A stretch of DNA of 42,197 bases from Phenylobacterium sp. (GCF_016793225.1 NZ_JAEUMN010000145.1:1-42197), one strand, 5' to 3'; numbered from the stretch's first letter, positions 27,656 to 38,266 are shown. The notes: generated by a model from the letters alone, not told the origin. Program-made: numbers and translations.

Positions 27656-27984
27656 GCCGGCTGCGGACTTGCGATTGCAGGCCCGGGCTTACGCCCAAGA
27701 CCCCGAGAGGTTCAAGCCGCGCCGGCGGTCATAGTTCGCGCAGTCGCCGTCGCCGGCGTCCGCGGCCGGTCGAGGCGGGCAACGATGTCCGACGCACGAA
27801 GCATGGCGGAATCCAAGGCGAACTCGAAGGCGGGCGTGTACCACAGGCCGCACGGCAACGGAACCTCCGCGCCGCCCCGCGAGTCGCGGCAACTGCGCGT
27901 TGGTGGACACAGCGGCCAAGCTTGGCCCTAATGCGAACCAAGGTTCTCAAAACGCGGGCGACACGGGCCACGCGGGGGGGAAGC
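27656..27984. other. Gene-poor stretch with a perfect 14-bp palindrome
   Basis: I see no convincing gene in these 329 bp. A 48-codon frame at 27785-27931 has no ribosome-binding site or recognisable content. The one clear element is GGCCAAGCTTGGCC at 27914-27927, a perfect palindrome 57 bp before the chosen start of the Coq4-like gene, which could be an operator. It is unrelated in sequence to the palindrome beside tetR. Confidence 0.5.
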
Positions 27985-28950
27985 GTGATAGAGACCAGGA
28001 CGCGCGCCGCGTTCGAACGGATGGTGACGTCCGGCGCGGGGGACGCCGGCGCGCTCGCCTCCGGTCTCCGGCGCGAGGTGACGGGCGTCGGTCTGCGCGC
28101 GCTGGCCGCCAAGCTCCTGCACGTGGCCATCTGCGACCCTTCCCGCATGGCGGACGTCTATGACAATGCGGCGAACGGCTGGCTCAACGGTCCGGTGTTC
28201 GCCCCCAACTTCCGCGGCGCGACCGCGCTCGCGCCCAGCGACGACTTCTGGCGGACCCTCTGGGATGTGATGGACGTCCCTGCGGCCTCGCGCCAGCGGG
28301 TCGCCTTCGCCGAGGAGATCATGCGCCTTGCGGGGCTGCTGAGCCCCGAGCTCAACGTGCGGGCCGCCGCGGCGGCGCGCGACGTGCGGGGCGTCGGGTC
28401 CGCGGCCTCGAGCGGCCTGCCGACACGGCCGTTCGATCCGGACCGTCTGGCGGCTTATCCTCCGAGCACCCTGGGCGGGATGCTGCGGCTGGAGATGGCT
28501 GCAAGGGGACGAACGGGGGAGATTGCCGGCGCCGACGAACTCGGTCTCGCCGACCTGCCCGCACCGCTCGACTACACCAACGCGCGTGCGCTGCAGTGCC
28601 ACCTCATCTGGGCGGTGGTGGGGGGGTACTCGGCCGGGCAGCTCGACGACATCGCGCTGGCGGCGTTCCAGATGGGGCAGTTCCGGCACCCCTTCTCGGC
28701 GCTGGTGGTGGGCCTCACCGTGATGACGATCGCGATCGACCGGCCGCAGGGGCTGGAACTGGTCTTGGACTCCATCTTCAAGGGCTGGATGCACGGGCGC
28801 GAGACGCCGCTTCTCCTCGGCGTCGACTGGGAGGGGCTGATGGGCCTGCAGCTCGAGGCGGTCCGGGACCGTCTTCATGTGCGGGCCTTCGAGTCCCCCA
28901 TGGCCGCGGCGCTCCGCAAATGGAGCGAGGGCCGCGGACCCGCCAACTAG
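27985..28950 (+). CDS. Coq4-like protein with altered metal motif
   Basis: A 321-residue helical protein. The C-terminal half matches the Coq4 family (ubiquinone biosynthesis): CHLIWAVVGGYSAGQLDDIALAAFQMGQ, then FKGWMHGRETPLLLGVDWEGLM and LEAVRDRLHV. The Coq4 zinc motif HDxxHx11E would read H206-L-I-W-A210 with D222 here, so only the first His is kept and Glu is Asp. The family fold is likely, its metal site probably not. I chose GTG 27985 for the GGGGGGAAGC upstream; ATG 27931 and TTG 27922 are alternatives. The protein runs into the convergent tetR end with a 4-bp overlap. Function uncertain; possibly a lipid or isoprenoid carrier. Confidence 0.72.
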   Translation: MIETRTRAAFERMVTSGAGDAGALASGLRREVTGVGLRALAAKLLHVAICDPSRMADVYDNAANGWLNGPVFAPNFRGATALAPSDDFWRTLWDVMDVPAASRQRVAFAEEIMRLAGLLSPELNVRAAAAARDVRGVGSAASSGLPTRPFDPDRLAAYPPSTLGGMLRLEMAARGRTGEIAGADELGLADLPAPLDYTNARALQCHLIWAVVGGYSAGQLDDIALAAFQMGQFRHPFSALVVGLTVMTIAIDRPQGLELVLDSIFKGWMHGRETPLLLGVDWEGLMGLQLEAVRDRLHVRAFESPMAAALRKWSEGRGPAN

Positions 28951-29579
28951 CCGGCGGCGAGGCCCCTGAGAAACGTCTCCGCGACGGCGCGTCCGTAGGC
29001 GTCGGTCGTCTGCGGGGATCCTGCGTCGGGCAGGACGCTGGTGACGCTCAGCTTGCTGGAAAAGGCGTACTGGCACGCGCCGACGATCATCAGATAGGCC
29101 ATCCTCGGGTCGACGGGCCGGAAGAGGCCCGCGCGGATGCCATCCTCGAGGATCGTGCGGAGGGCGCCGGTCAGGGGCTCGACCATGTCGCGCGCGATGG
29201 TCCTCGAGGTGTCGGACGACTCGTCGTGCAGGAGGAGGTTCAGGAGCCCGTTGAGGTAGGGCTTGCGGGCATAGTTGCGGACGATGCCCAGGATGTGCAG
29301 CCGCAGCTTCTCCTTCGGATCGGCGTCCGACGCGGCGAGGCGCTCGAGCTGGCGGATCGCCGGCTCCATGTCGCGGCGCGCGAGCTCCAGGAAGAGCGCT
29401 TCCTTCGTCCCGAAGTGATAGGTCACCAGCGGCGCGGTCACGCCTGCGCGGCGCGCGATCGACTGGAGCGACACGTTCGGGGAGCCCGCCTCGGTCATCT
29501 CGGCGCGGGCGGCTTCGACCAGCTGGTCGCGAGCGTCATGGTCGGCGTGGCGGCGACGGACCGCGACTCCTGGCCCCAT
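28947..29579 (-). CDS. TetR/AcrR family regulator
   Basis: A 210-residue repressor with the TetR helix-turn-helix near residues 18-62: RDQLVEAARAEM, then VSLQSIARRAGVTAPLVTYHFGTKEALFLELA. The rest is the helical ligand and dimer domain (about 75-205). It is divergent from a TonB-dependent receptor gene, and a perfect 16-bp palindrome lies between the two starts. The likely role is ligand-controlled repression of the receptor operon and of itself. Ligand unknown. Confidence 0.92.
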   Translation of the reverse strand: MGPGVAVRRRHADHDARDQLVEAARAEMTEAGSPNVSLQSIARRAGVTAPLVTYHFGTKEALFLELARRDMEPAIRQLERLAASDADPKEKLRLHILGIVRNYARKPYLNGLLNLLLHDESSDTSRTIARDMVEPLTGALRTILEDGIRAGLFRPVDPRMAYLMIVGACQYAFSSKLSVTSVLPDAGSPQTTDAYGRAVAETFLRGLAAG

Positions 29580-29634
29580 GCGACCCCCCTGGACGCTGCG
29601 CCGGCCCGCTTGCCAGCATCCGCAGCCATCGGTA

Positions 29635-29650
29635 CTTTATGCGCATAAAG
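29635..29650. promoter_or_regulatory. Perfect palindrome, candidate TetR operator
   Basis: CTTTATGCGCATAAAG is a perfect 16-bp inverted repeat, AT-rich at its flanks in an otherwise GC-rich region. It sits 32 bp before the receptor ATG and 55 bp before the tetR start, where it could block both divergent promoters. Size and symmetry fit a TetR dimer site; binding itself is inferred. Confidence 0.7.
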
Positions 29651-29682
29651 GCAAGCGCGTCCAGCGCTGCGAGGAGGGGTAG

Positions 29683-32013
29683 ATGCTTCGTTCCATGCTT
29701 CTTGGGTCCGTGTCGCTGGCGCTGCTGGCGCCCGCCGCCGCCCATGCCCAGGCCGCCGACACCGGCGTCGGCGTCGAGGAGGTCGTCGTCACCGCCCAGA
29801 AGCGGGCCGAGAACGTGCAGGACGTTCCGATCTCGGTCACCGCGTTCAGCGGCAAGGCCCTCGAGGCGGCCGGCGTGCAGGATGTGCGCGACCTGCGGCG
29901 CATCACCCCCAACCTGAGCCTGTCCACCTCGGGCCAGGTCACCAACACGCGGGTCCAGATCCGCGGGATCGGCACCGCCGGCAACACCGCCATCGAGCCC
30001 AGCGTCGGCTTCTTCCTGGACGGCATCTACGTCCCGCGCATCGGCGCGCTCCTCTCGGGCCTCAACGACATCAGCTCGGTCGAAGTCCTGCGCGGGCCGC
30101 AGGGCACGCTCTTCGGGCGCAACGCCTCGGTGGGCGCGCTGCTCCTGCGCACGACCGATCCCGGCCCGGACTTCACGGCCGAGGTCTTCGGCTCGATCGG
30201 CAACTACGGCCGCAACCGGGCCTCGGCGATCGTGAACATGCCGATCAACGAGACGCTGTCGACGCGGGTCTCGCTCCTGGCTTTCGAGGGCGACGGCTTC
30301 ACCCGCAACGACCTGACCGGCAAGCGGGTCGGCCGCAACAAGGGCTTCTCCTCGCGCGTGAGCGTGAAGTGGGAGATCGTCCCGGAGCTGACCTGGACCC
30401 TGAAGGGCGACTACCAGCACCTGACCGGAGACGGCCAGATCGCGCCCACCGTCATCGAGAAGACCGTCACGCCGACGGCGGCGGCCAACTTCCGCACGCG
30501 CCTGGACCCGGATCAGGCCGGACCGCTGACGGGCCAGACCCCCTACCTGACCGGCACCTACCGCCGGCGCGTCTTCCAGAACGAGGAGGGCGACCTCCAG
30601 GACTACCAGACCGGCGTCTCCAGCGACCTGACCTGGGACCTGCCGTCCGGCTTCACCGTCAAGCTGCTGAGCGGCTACCGCGACTGGCACGACCGCCAGT
30701 ACCAGGACTCGGGCATCTATGTGCCGCAGCCGTTCCAGACCCGGCAGTCGACCTTCGACAGCCAGAGCCACTCGCAGGAGCTTCAGCTGCTCTCGCCGAA
30801 GGACCTGCTGGCCGGTAAGGCGAACTTCGTGGCGGGCCTCTACTACTACGAAGAGGACTACGACATTAACCAGGCGGGCGACCTGTTCCCCGCCTTCTGC
30901 TCGGTGTTCCTGCGCAACACCAGCACCGCCGCCCGCGTGGCGCTGTGCCAGGCGAACCCGCTGAAGGACGCCTCGAAGTCGTTCTTCAGCCAGACCACCA
31001 AATCCTACGCGGCCTACGCCCAGGGCACGTACAACATCACCGAGCAGCTGTCGGTGACCGCCGGCCTCCGGTACTCCAAGGACGACAAGGACGGCATCTT
31101 CCGCGCCGTGACCCTGAACCCGGCGGCGGCCCAGGCCCCCGAGGTGACTCCGCTCACCCACAACAAGGACAAGATCACCTACCGGTTCAACGTCAGCTAC
31201 CGGCCGAACGACGACGTCATGCTGTTCGCCAGCTACGCCACGGGCTTCAAATCGGGCGGCTTCGACGCCAGCCCCGGCACGACGGGCCCCGTCGGGGCGG
31301 TCAACCGCACGTTCAACCCCGAGACCACCAAGAACTACGAGGTGGGGATCAAGTCCGAGTTCTTCGACCGCCGGCTGCAGGCCAACGCCACGGTCTACCG
31401 GACGGACATCGCGGAGTTCCAGTTCCGCAGCTACGACGGCCTGCAGTTCCGGGTCCGCAACAACGGCGAAGTGCGCCAGCAGGGCGTCGAGTTCGACCTC
31501 GTCGGCCGACCCCTTCCGCCCCTGACCCTGACGTTCTCCGCCGCCTACCTGGACTCCAAGTACACGGACTTCCGCGGCGCGCCGCCGCTTCCGGCCTTCA
31601 CGGCTATCCAGGACCTCACCGGCGAGCGGCTGCCCTTCTCGCCGAAGTGGCAGGGCGCGGCCTCGGCGCAGTACGTGGGCGACCTGCCGAACGGCATGAC
31701 CTGGCTGGCCCGGGGCGACATGGCCTTCACGAGCAGCCAGAACCTGAGCGCGTCCGGCGACAACAACCCGGACGCCGTGCAGGGCGGCTACGCCCAGTTC
31801 GGCGCACGGCTGGCGATCCGCGGCCCCGAGCAGCGTTGGGAGCTGGCCCTGACCGGCCAGAACCTGACCAAGGAAGACTACTGCGTGGTCATCTTCAATC
31901 AGCCGAACAACGCAGCTTTCGGACTCAACAACCCCGCCACGGGGGGTACGGTGCTGCGGTGCGCCCTCAACGAGCCGCGGACGATCGCCGTGGAGGCGCG
32001 TGCGCGGTTCTGA
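29683..32013 (+). CDS. TonB-dependent outer-membrane receptor
   Basis: Imports a bulky substrate across the outer membrane using the proton-motive force via TonB. It is 776 residues. Signal peptide MLRSMLLGSVSLALLAPAAAHAQA, then a TonB box EEVVVTA at about 32-38, and a plug domain with NVQDVPISVTAFSG, RVQIRGIG and VEVLRGPQGTLFGRNASVG. The 22-strand barrel contains YAAYAQGTYNI, YATGFKSGGFD and NYEVGIKSEF, and ends AVEARARF with the terminal Phe typical of outer-membrane sorting. GGAGGGG lies just upstream of the ATG. The subfamily is the CirA/Fiu-like set expanded in Caulobacterales and sphingomonads; its substrate is not readable. Followed after 18 bp by a secreted beta-propeller gene. Confidence 0.94.
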   Translation: MLRSMLLGSVSLALLAPAAAHAQAADTGVGVEEVVVTAQKRAENVQDVPISVTAFSGKALEAAGVQDVRDLRRITPNLSLSTSGQVTNTRVQIRGIGTAGNTAIEPSVGFFLDGIYVPRIGALLSGLNDISSVEVLRGPQGTLFGRNASVGALLLRTTDPGPDFTAEVFGSIGNYGRNRASAIVNMPINETLSTRVSLLAFEGDGFTRNDLTGKRVGRNKGFSSRVSVKWEIVPELTWTLKGDYQHLTGDGQIAPTVIEKTVTPTAAANFRTRLDPDQAGPLTGQTPYLTGTYRRRVFQNEEGDLQDYQTGVSSDLTWDLPSGFTVKLLSGYRDWHDRQYQDSGIYVPQPFQTRQSTFDSQSHSQELQLLSPKDLLAGKANFVAGLYYYEEDYDINQAGDLFPAFCSVFLRNTSTAARVALCQANPLKDASKSFFSQTTKSYAAYAQGTYNITEQLSVTAGLRYSKDDKDGIFRAVTLNPAAAQAPEVTPLTHNKDKITYRFNVSYRPNDDVMLFASYATGFKSGGFDASPGTTGPVGAVNRTFNPETTKNYEVGIKSEFFDRRLQANATVYRTDIAEFQFRSYDGLQFRVRNNGEVRQQGVEFDLVGRPLPPLTLTFSAAYLDSKYTDFRGAPPLPAFTAIQDLTGERLPFSPKWQGAASAQYVGDLPNGMTWLARGDMAFTSSQNLSASGDNNPDAVQGGYAQFGARLAIRGPEQRWELALTGQNLTKEDYCVVIFNQPNNAAFGLNNPATGGTVLRCALNEPRTIAVEARARF

Positions 32014-32031
32014 CCTGACGGAGACGGAAGC

Positions 32032-33093
32032 ATGATGTCACGGCGAGGGGCGCTGGCGGGATTCGGCCTTGCGATGGGCGCATCGCCCGCCCTCGCCGCC
32101 GGCGCGCGCTACACGGTCCGCCGGCTGGTGGACCGTCCGATCATCACGCCCGGCATGGACGCCCGCATGGGCGCCAACATCGAGGGCCCGTCGCTGATCC
32201 GCGCCCCGGACTGGCTGCCCGGCCGGATGGGGCGCTACTACCTCTATTTCGCCGACCACAAGGGCGACTACATCCGGCTCGCCTACGCCGACCGGCTCGA
32301 AGGCCCCTGGAAAATCCACGCGCCGGGTTCGCTGCAACTGGCCCAGTCGGGCCTGCCCACGACGCCGCCCCAGGCGACGCCGGAGCAGCTGGCGAGACTG
32401 CAGGCCGCCGGCGGCGGGGCCGACCGGGCGCCGCCCGGCACGCCGGGCATCCCCGCCCCGATCGACGATGCGACCCTGCCGCACCTGGCCTCGCCCGACG
32501 TGCATGTGGACGAGGCCGGCCGCCGGATCGTCATGTACTTCCACGGCCTGGGCGGTCTCAACGAGCAGTACAGCAAGGCGGCCGTCTCGCCCGACGGCGT
32601 GAACTTCAAGCCCGTCACGGGCCGGATCGGCCCCTCCTACATGCGCGTCTTCCGCCACCAGGGCTGGGTCTACGCCCAGGCCATGCCGGGACTGTTCCTT
32701 CGCTCGAGAGACGGGTTCACCGACTGGGAGACGGGTCCGCGCCTGTTCCCGACGAACCAGCGCCACAGCGCGCTCCTGCTGCGCGGCGACACCCTTCACG
32801 TCTTCTGGACGCGGGTGGGCGACGCGCCCGAGAGCATCCTGGCCTCGACCATCGACATCTCGGGCGACTGGATGGGCTGGAAGGCCAGCGAGCCGGTTGT
32901 CGTGATGCGGCCGGAACGGCCGTGGGAGGGCGCTGACCTGCCCGTCGAGCGCTCGTACCGCAGCGCCGTCTTCCACCCGGTGAACCAGCTGCGCGACCCG
33001 TGCATCTACGAGGAGGACGGGCGCGTGTACCTGCTCTACGCCCTGAAGGGCGAGGGCGGGATCGGCATCGCCGAGCTCACGGTCCGGGCCTAG
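32032..33093 (+). CDS. Secreted GH43-like five-bladed beta-propeller protein
   Basis: A 353-residue exported protein. The N-terminus MMSRRGALAGFGLAMGASPALAA has a twin arginine and could use Tat or Sec. The repeated blade pattern is visible: NIEGPSLIRAP with GRYYLYFADH, then HLASPDVHVDE with IVMYFHG, and finally QLRDPCIYEEDGRVYLLYA. These S-P-D/D-P starts followed by YLYF-type strands are characteristic of glycoside hydrolase 43-like folds. I cannot identify all three catalytic acids, so hydrolysis is not certain. The 18-bp gap to the receptor gene implies one transcript, and probable processing of the imported substrate. Confidence 0.78.
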   Translation: MMSRRGALAGFGLAMGASPALAAGARYTVRRLVDRPIITPGMDARMGANIEGPSLIRAPDWLPGRMGRYYLYFADHKGDYIRLAYADRLEGPWKIHAPGSLQLAQSGLPTTPPQATPEQLARLQAAGGGADRAPPGTPGIPAPIDDATLPHLASPDVHVDEAGRRIVMYFHGLGGLNEQYSKAAVSPDGVNFKPVTGRIGPSYMRVFRHQGWVYAQAMPGLFLRSRDGFTDWETGPRLFPTNQRHSALLLRGDTLHVFWTRVGDAPESILASTIDISGDWMGWKASEPVVVMRPERPWEGADLPVERSYRSAVFHPVNQLRDPCIYEEDGRVYLLYALKGEGGIGIAELTVRA

Positions 33094-33135
33094 AGCCGGC
33101 TCAATTCGATATCAGGGATTCAAAGGCTCCCGACC

Positions 33136-33155
33136 GTCCCGGCGAATGCCGGGAC
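33136..33155. repeat. REP-like intergenic palindrome, copy 2
   Basis: GTCCCGGC and GCCGGGAC pair perfectly around the loop GAAT, followed by CCAGATC. It shares CCGGGACCCA with the copy at 11155-11184. Lies in the 105-bp gap between the beta-propeller gene and the convergent YCII gene and could act as a bidirectional 3' stabiliser. Confidence 0.7.
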
Positions 33156-33198
33156 CCAGATCCACGTGCGAGATCTTGTTTGGAGGAGCTCCGCTGCG

Positions 33199-33489
33199 TC
33201 AGCCCCGGGGAAGCTCGCGGATCTCCACCGTTCCCCCGGCCTCGAACACCGGGTTGCCGGACAGCAGGCTCCGCGCGGCGGCGAAATCCTTGGCGGTGAC
33301 GCGGATGAAGCCGGAGATGTGGGCCGTGGGCTCGGGCGCGGCGCCCGACTTCTTCACGCACTCGCCGTCGCCGATCTCGCTGCCGCCCTGGAACACGCCC
33401 GCCTCGCGAAGGCGCGTGAGGTAGGGGTCCCAGTCGAGCCCGCCGTCCCCGGACGCGTCGTCATGGTGCAGGAAGATGAAGTCCGGCAT
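33199..33489 (-). CDS. YCII-related protein
   Basis: A 96-residue protein of the YciI/DGPF-like ferredoxin-like fold: DFIFLHHDDASGD at the start, WDPYLTRLREAGVFQGGSEI in the middle, then HISGFIRVTAKDFAAARSLLSGNPVFEAGGTVEIREL. A His/Asp pair at HHDD is the usual conserved site. These proteins act on varied small substrates and no specific activity can be given. Start and upstream stop overlap as TGATG, so it is translated with the Fe-S scaffold protein. Confidence 0.82.
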   Translation of the reverse strand: MPDFIFLHHDDASGDGGLDWDPYLTRLREAGVFQGGSEIGDGECVKKSGAAPEPTAHISGFIRVTAKDFAAARSLLSGNPVFEAGGTVEIRELPRG

Positions 33490-33935
33490 CAGGCTCTGCG
33501 CTCCCCATTCCGCGCGACCGCTTCGCGCACCGCCTCGGCCGCCGCCTCGAAGGCGAGCAGCGTCGAGGTGTGACGGGCGGGATAATCCTTCACCGCGGCC
33601 AGCAGCGCCAGATCGGCGAACCGGCCCTCGGGCGCGGGCCCGCCCGCCTTCAGCATCGCGCGAAAGGCGTCCCGGGTTCCCTCCAGCTCGGAAAGACTGG
33701 CGCCGATCACGTTCGCGCCCAGCACCGAGGCCGCCGCTTGGCCCAGGGCGCAGGCCTTCACGTCCTGGGCGAAGTCGCTGACCTGGTCGCCCTCGACCTT
33801 GACGTCCACCACCACCCGGCTGCCGCAGAGCTTCGAGACCTTCTCGGACGAGGCGTGCGCGTCGGGCAGCCGTCCCAGCCGCGGCGTCTCGGCGGCGAGC
33901 CGCAGGACCTTGCCCGAGTAGAGGTCGTCGATCAT
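33489..33935 (-). CDS. Iron-sulfur cluster scaffold (NifU N-terminal/IscU-like), two-cysteine form
   Basis: A 148-residue scaffold-type protein: MIDDLYSGKVLRLAA, SSEKVSKLCGSRVVVDVKV with Cys37, and DFAQDVKACALGQAAASVL with Cys62. The third canonical cysteine, normally in a HCS segment, is replaced (ARHTSTLLAFEA), and the Asp of the CGD motif is Ser. I believe this form is normal in an alphaproteobacterial branch and often sits near yidD and thrS, though here those lie 5.8 kb away. Role in Fe-S assembly is inferred. Confidence 0.85.
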   Translation of the reverse strand: MIDDLYSGKVLRLAAETPRLGRLPDAHASSEKVSKLCGSRVVVDVKVEGDQVSDFAQDVKACALGQAAASVLGANVIGASLSELEGTRDAFRAMLKAGGPAPEGRFADLALLAAVKDYPARHTSTLLAFEAAAEAVREAVARNGERRA

Positions 33936-33975
33936 GGCGCTTAGGTCGGGGTTCGCGGCCGCGGAGTCAAACGCC

Positions 33976-34299
33976 TCAGGCCGGCGGGGGCAGCTGGAAG
34001 AAGGGAGCGGGCGTGAGGATCTGGTTCTCCTGCGCCGTCACCAGCCCCGCGATCTCCTTGACGTACCCCAGCCACTCCGGATCGCTCCAGAGCTCCGCCC
34101 GGCGGCGAGCCCGATCCTCCATGTCGGCGTAGGCCCACAGGTGGATGACCTTGTTGAGCTCGCCCACCTCGATGGAATAGTAGCCCACCATGTGCCCCAG
34201 GATGCGCTTCTGCACCGGAGCGCCCTTCTCGCCGTAGATCTTGAAGTAGCGGGCGGTCGCGCCCACGGCGAGCGTGTAGGTCCTCATCTCGACGATCAT
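33976..34299 (-). CDS. NIPSNAP family protein
   Basis: A 107-residue protein with the NIPSNAP dimeric alpha/beta barrel pattern: MIVEMRTYTLAVGATARYFKIY, LGHMVGYYSIEVGELNKVIHLWAYADMEDRARRRAELWSD and a final PEWLGYV segment. Function in bacteria is unresolved; several members lie beside degradation genes. It starts 17 bp after the sulfatase stop on the same strand, implying one transcript. Confidence 0.88.
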   Translation of the reverse strand: MIVEMRTYTLAVGATARYFKIYGEKGAPVQKRILGHMVGYYSIEVGELNKVIHLWAYADMEDRARRRAELWSDPEWLGYVKEIAGLVTAQENQILTPAPFFQLPPPA

Positions 34300-34316
34300 G
34301 CGGCCTCCCCGGCGGC

Positions 34317-37243
<2,927 letters not shown>

Positions 37244-37407
37244 GGCGGGCCCCCTAGCGGTTAAGAGGCCGCCATACCGGCTTGGTGGTCTGGTCCAAAC
37301 GACCAATTTCCGGCCAAGCGCCAGACCACTTCCGCGGGATGCGGGGCCGTCGGAAAAAAGCGGCGCCCGCAGCCCTTGCAGCGGCGGCCGGGCGACATAT
37401 GTGAGGC

Positions 37408-37469
37408 GTGCCCATTCCTGGGCGTTTCCTCCCTAAGAACTTGGCCGGGCCTCGCGCCCGGCCTTTTTT
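37408..37469 (+). ncRNA. Small RNA resembling suhB/mmgR (alpha-r8 family)
   Basis: A short hairpin GCCC/GGGC (37410-37423, loop ATTCCT), an unpaired stretch holding TTTCCTCCCT (37425-37434), then a strong terminator hairpin GGCCGGGC/GCCCGGCC (loop CTCGC) followed by TTTTTT. This order, including the TTTCCTCCCT element, is what I recall for the suhB motif/MmgR small RNA of alphaproteobacteria. Upstream are TTGCAG (37376) and CATATG (37396) as possible -35 and -10 boxes, with the start placed near 37408. MmgR was reported to limit PHB accumulation in Sinorhizobium. The family call rests on memory of the consensus and the transcript start is approximate. Confidence 0.7.
37443..37469 (+). terminator. 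Intrinsic terminator of the small RNA
   Basis: GGCCGGGC and GCCCGGCC pair over a 5-base loop and are followed by six T residues on the plus strand. The T run ends immediately before the complement of the tauE-like stop codon, so the two convergent transcripts meet here. Confidence 0.9.
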
Positions 37470-38231
37470 CTAGCCGCCGGCGGCGAAGAGCTGGGCCGCC
37501 TGGATCAGGTAGGCCACGCCCACCGCGGTCACGATCCAGCGCGTCCAGCGCTTGAAGTTCACGTCGCTCATCCGGTCCAGGATCCGGCCGCCCACGGCGG
37601 TCCCCGCCATCGACAGCGGCACGGCGAGCGCGAAGACCCACCAGGGCGGCAGGCCCACGCCGGCTGTGGACCCCAGCGCCAGCGGCGAGCCGTAGACGAC
37701 GATCTTGGCGAGATGGGCGAACACCTGGGTGGCCGCCTTGGTGGCCACGATGGCGTGGCGGTTCAGTTCGGTCTTGACGAAGAAGATGTCGAGCAGCGGC
37801 CCGGCCACGCCCGCCGTCAGGTTCACGCCCGTCACCGCCAGCCCCGAGGCGAAGGCCTGCGGCGGCCGCGCCGCATCGAGGTTGATCCAGCGCTGCGGCA
37901 GCCAGGTCAGGAACGGCACCAGGCCCAGCAGCAGGAACAGGAGCGGCTTGGACGGCACGAACGAGAGCGCCAGCACGACGGCCATGGCGATCGCCGAGGC
38001 CGCCGCGTACCACCCGACGATGTCCCAGCGGACGTGCCTACGATGCAGGATGGCGCGCCAGCCGTTCGCCACGAGTTGCAGCAGCCCGTGGGTCACGAAG
38101 GCCGCCTGGACGGGCAGGACGAGCGCCAGCGCGCCCATCAGCACCAGTCCGCCCGCCATGCCGAACACGCCCGAGAGCGTGGCCGTCAGGAAGGCCATGG
38201 CGACCACGAAGGCCGCGGAAAGAGGGGTCAT
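37470..38231 (-). CDS. TauE/SafE family sulfite/anion permease
   Basis: A 253-residue membrane protein with seven or eight predicted helices. The N-terminal repeat SAAFVVAMAFLTATLSGVFGMAGGLVLM has the GxxGxxGG signature of TauE/SafE exporters, echoed in the second half by ASGLAVTGVNLTAGVAGPLLDIFF. Family members export sulfite, sulfoacetate or organic anions; the substrate here is not evident, but the nearby sulfatase gene is suggestive. The ATG is preceded by GGAGGATTTCC, and that ribosome-binding site is buried in a perfect inverted repeat (see separate entry). Confidence 0.92.
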   Translation of the reverse strand: MTPLSAAFVVAMAFLTATLSGVFGMAGGLVLMGALALVLPVQAAFVTHGLLQLVANGWRAILHRRHVRWDIVGWYAAASAIAMAVVLALSFVPSKPLLFLLLGLVPFLTWLPQRWINLDAARPPQAFASGLAVTGVNLTAGVAGPLLDIFFVKTELNRHAIVATKAATQVFAHLAKIVVYGSPLALGSTAGVGLPPWWVFALAVPLSMAGTAVGGRILDRMSDVNFKRWTRWIVTAVGVAYLIQAAQLFAAGG

Positions 38232-38236
38232 GGAAA

Positions 38237-38266
38237 TCCTCCGGAGTTGCGATGGGCTCCGGAGGA
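38237..38266 (-). promoter_or_regulatory. Leader hairpin covering the permease ribosome-binding site
   Basis: TCCTCCGGAG and CTCCGGAGGA form a perfect 10-bp stem with a 10-base loop. On the minus strand the 3' arm contains the GGAGGA Shine-Dalgarno, five bases before ATG, so folding should reduce translation. This could be an RNA-based switch, a thermometer, or a protein or sRNA target. Confidence 0.6.

Noticed and set aside
27785-27931. 48-codon frame starting MSDARSMAESK
   Set aside because: No Shine-Dalgarno, no recognisable content, and it ends inside a palindrome; likely chance.
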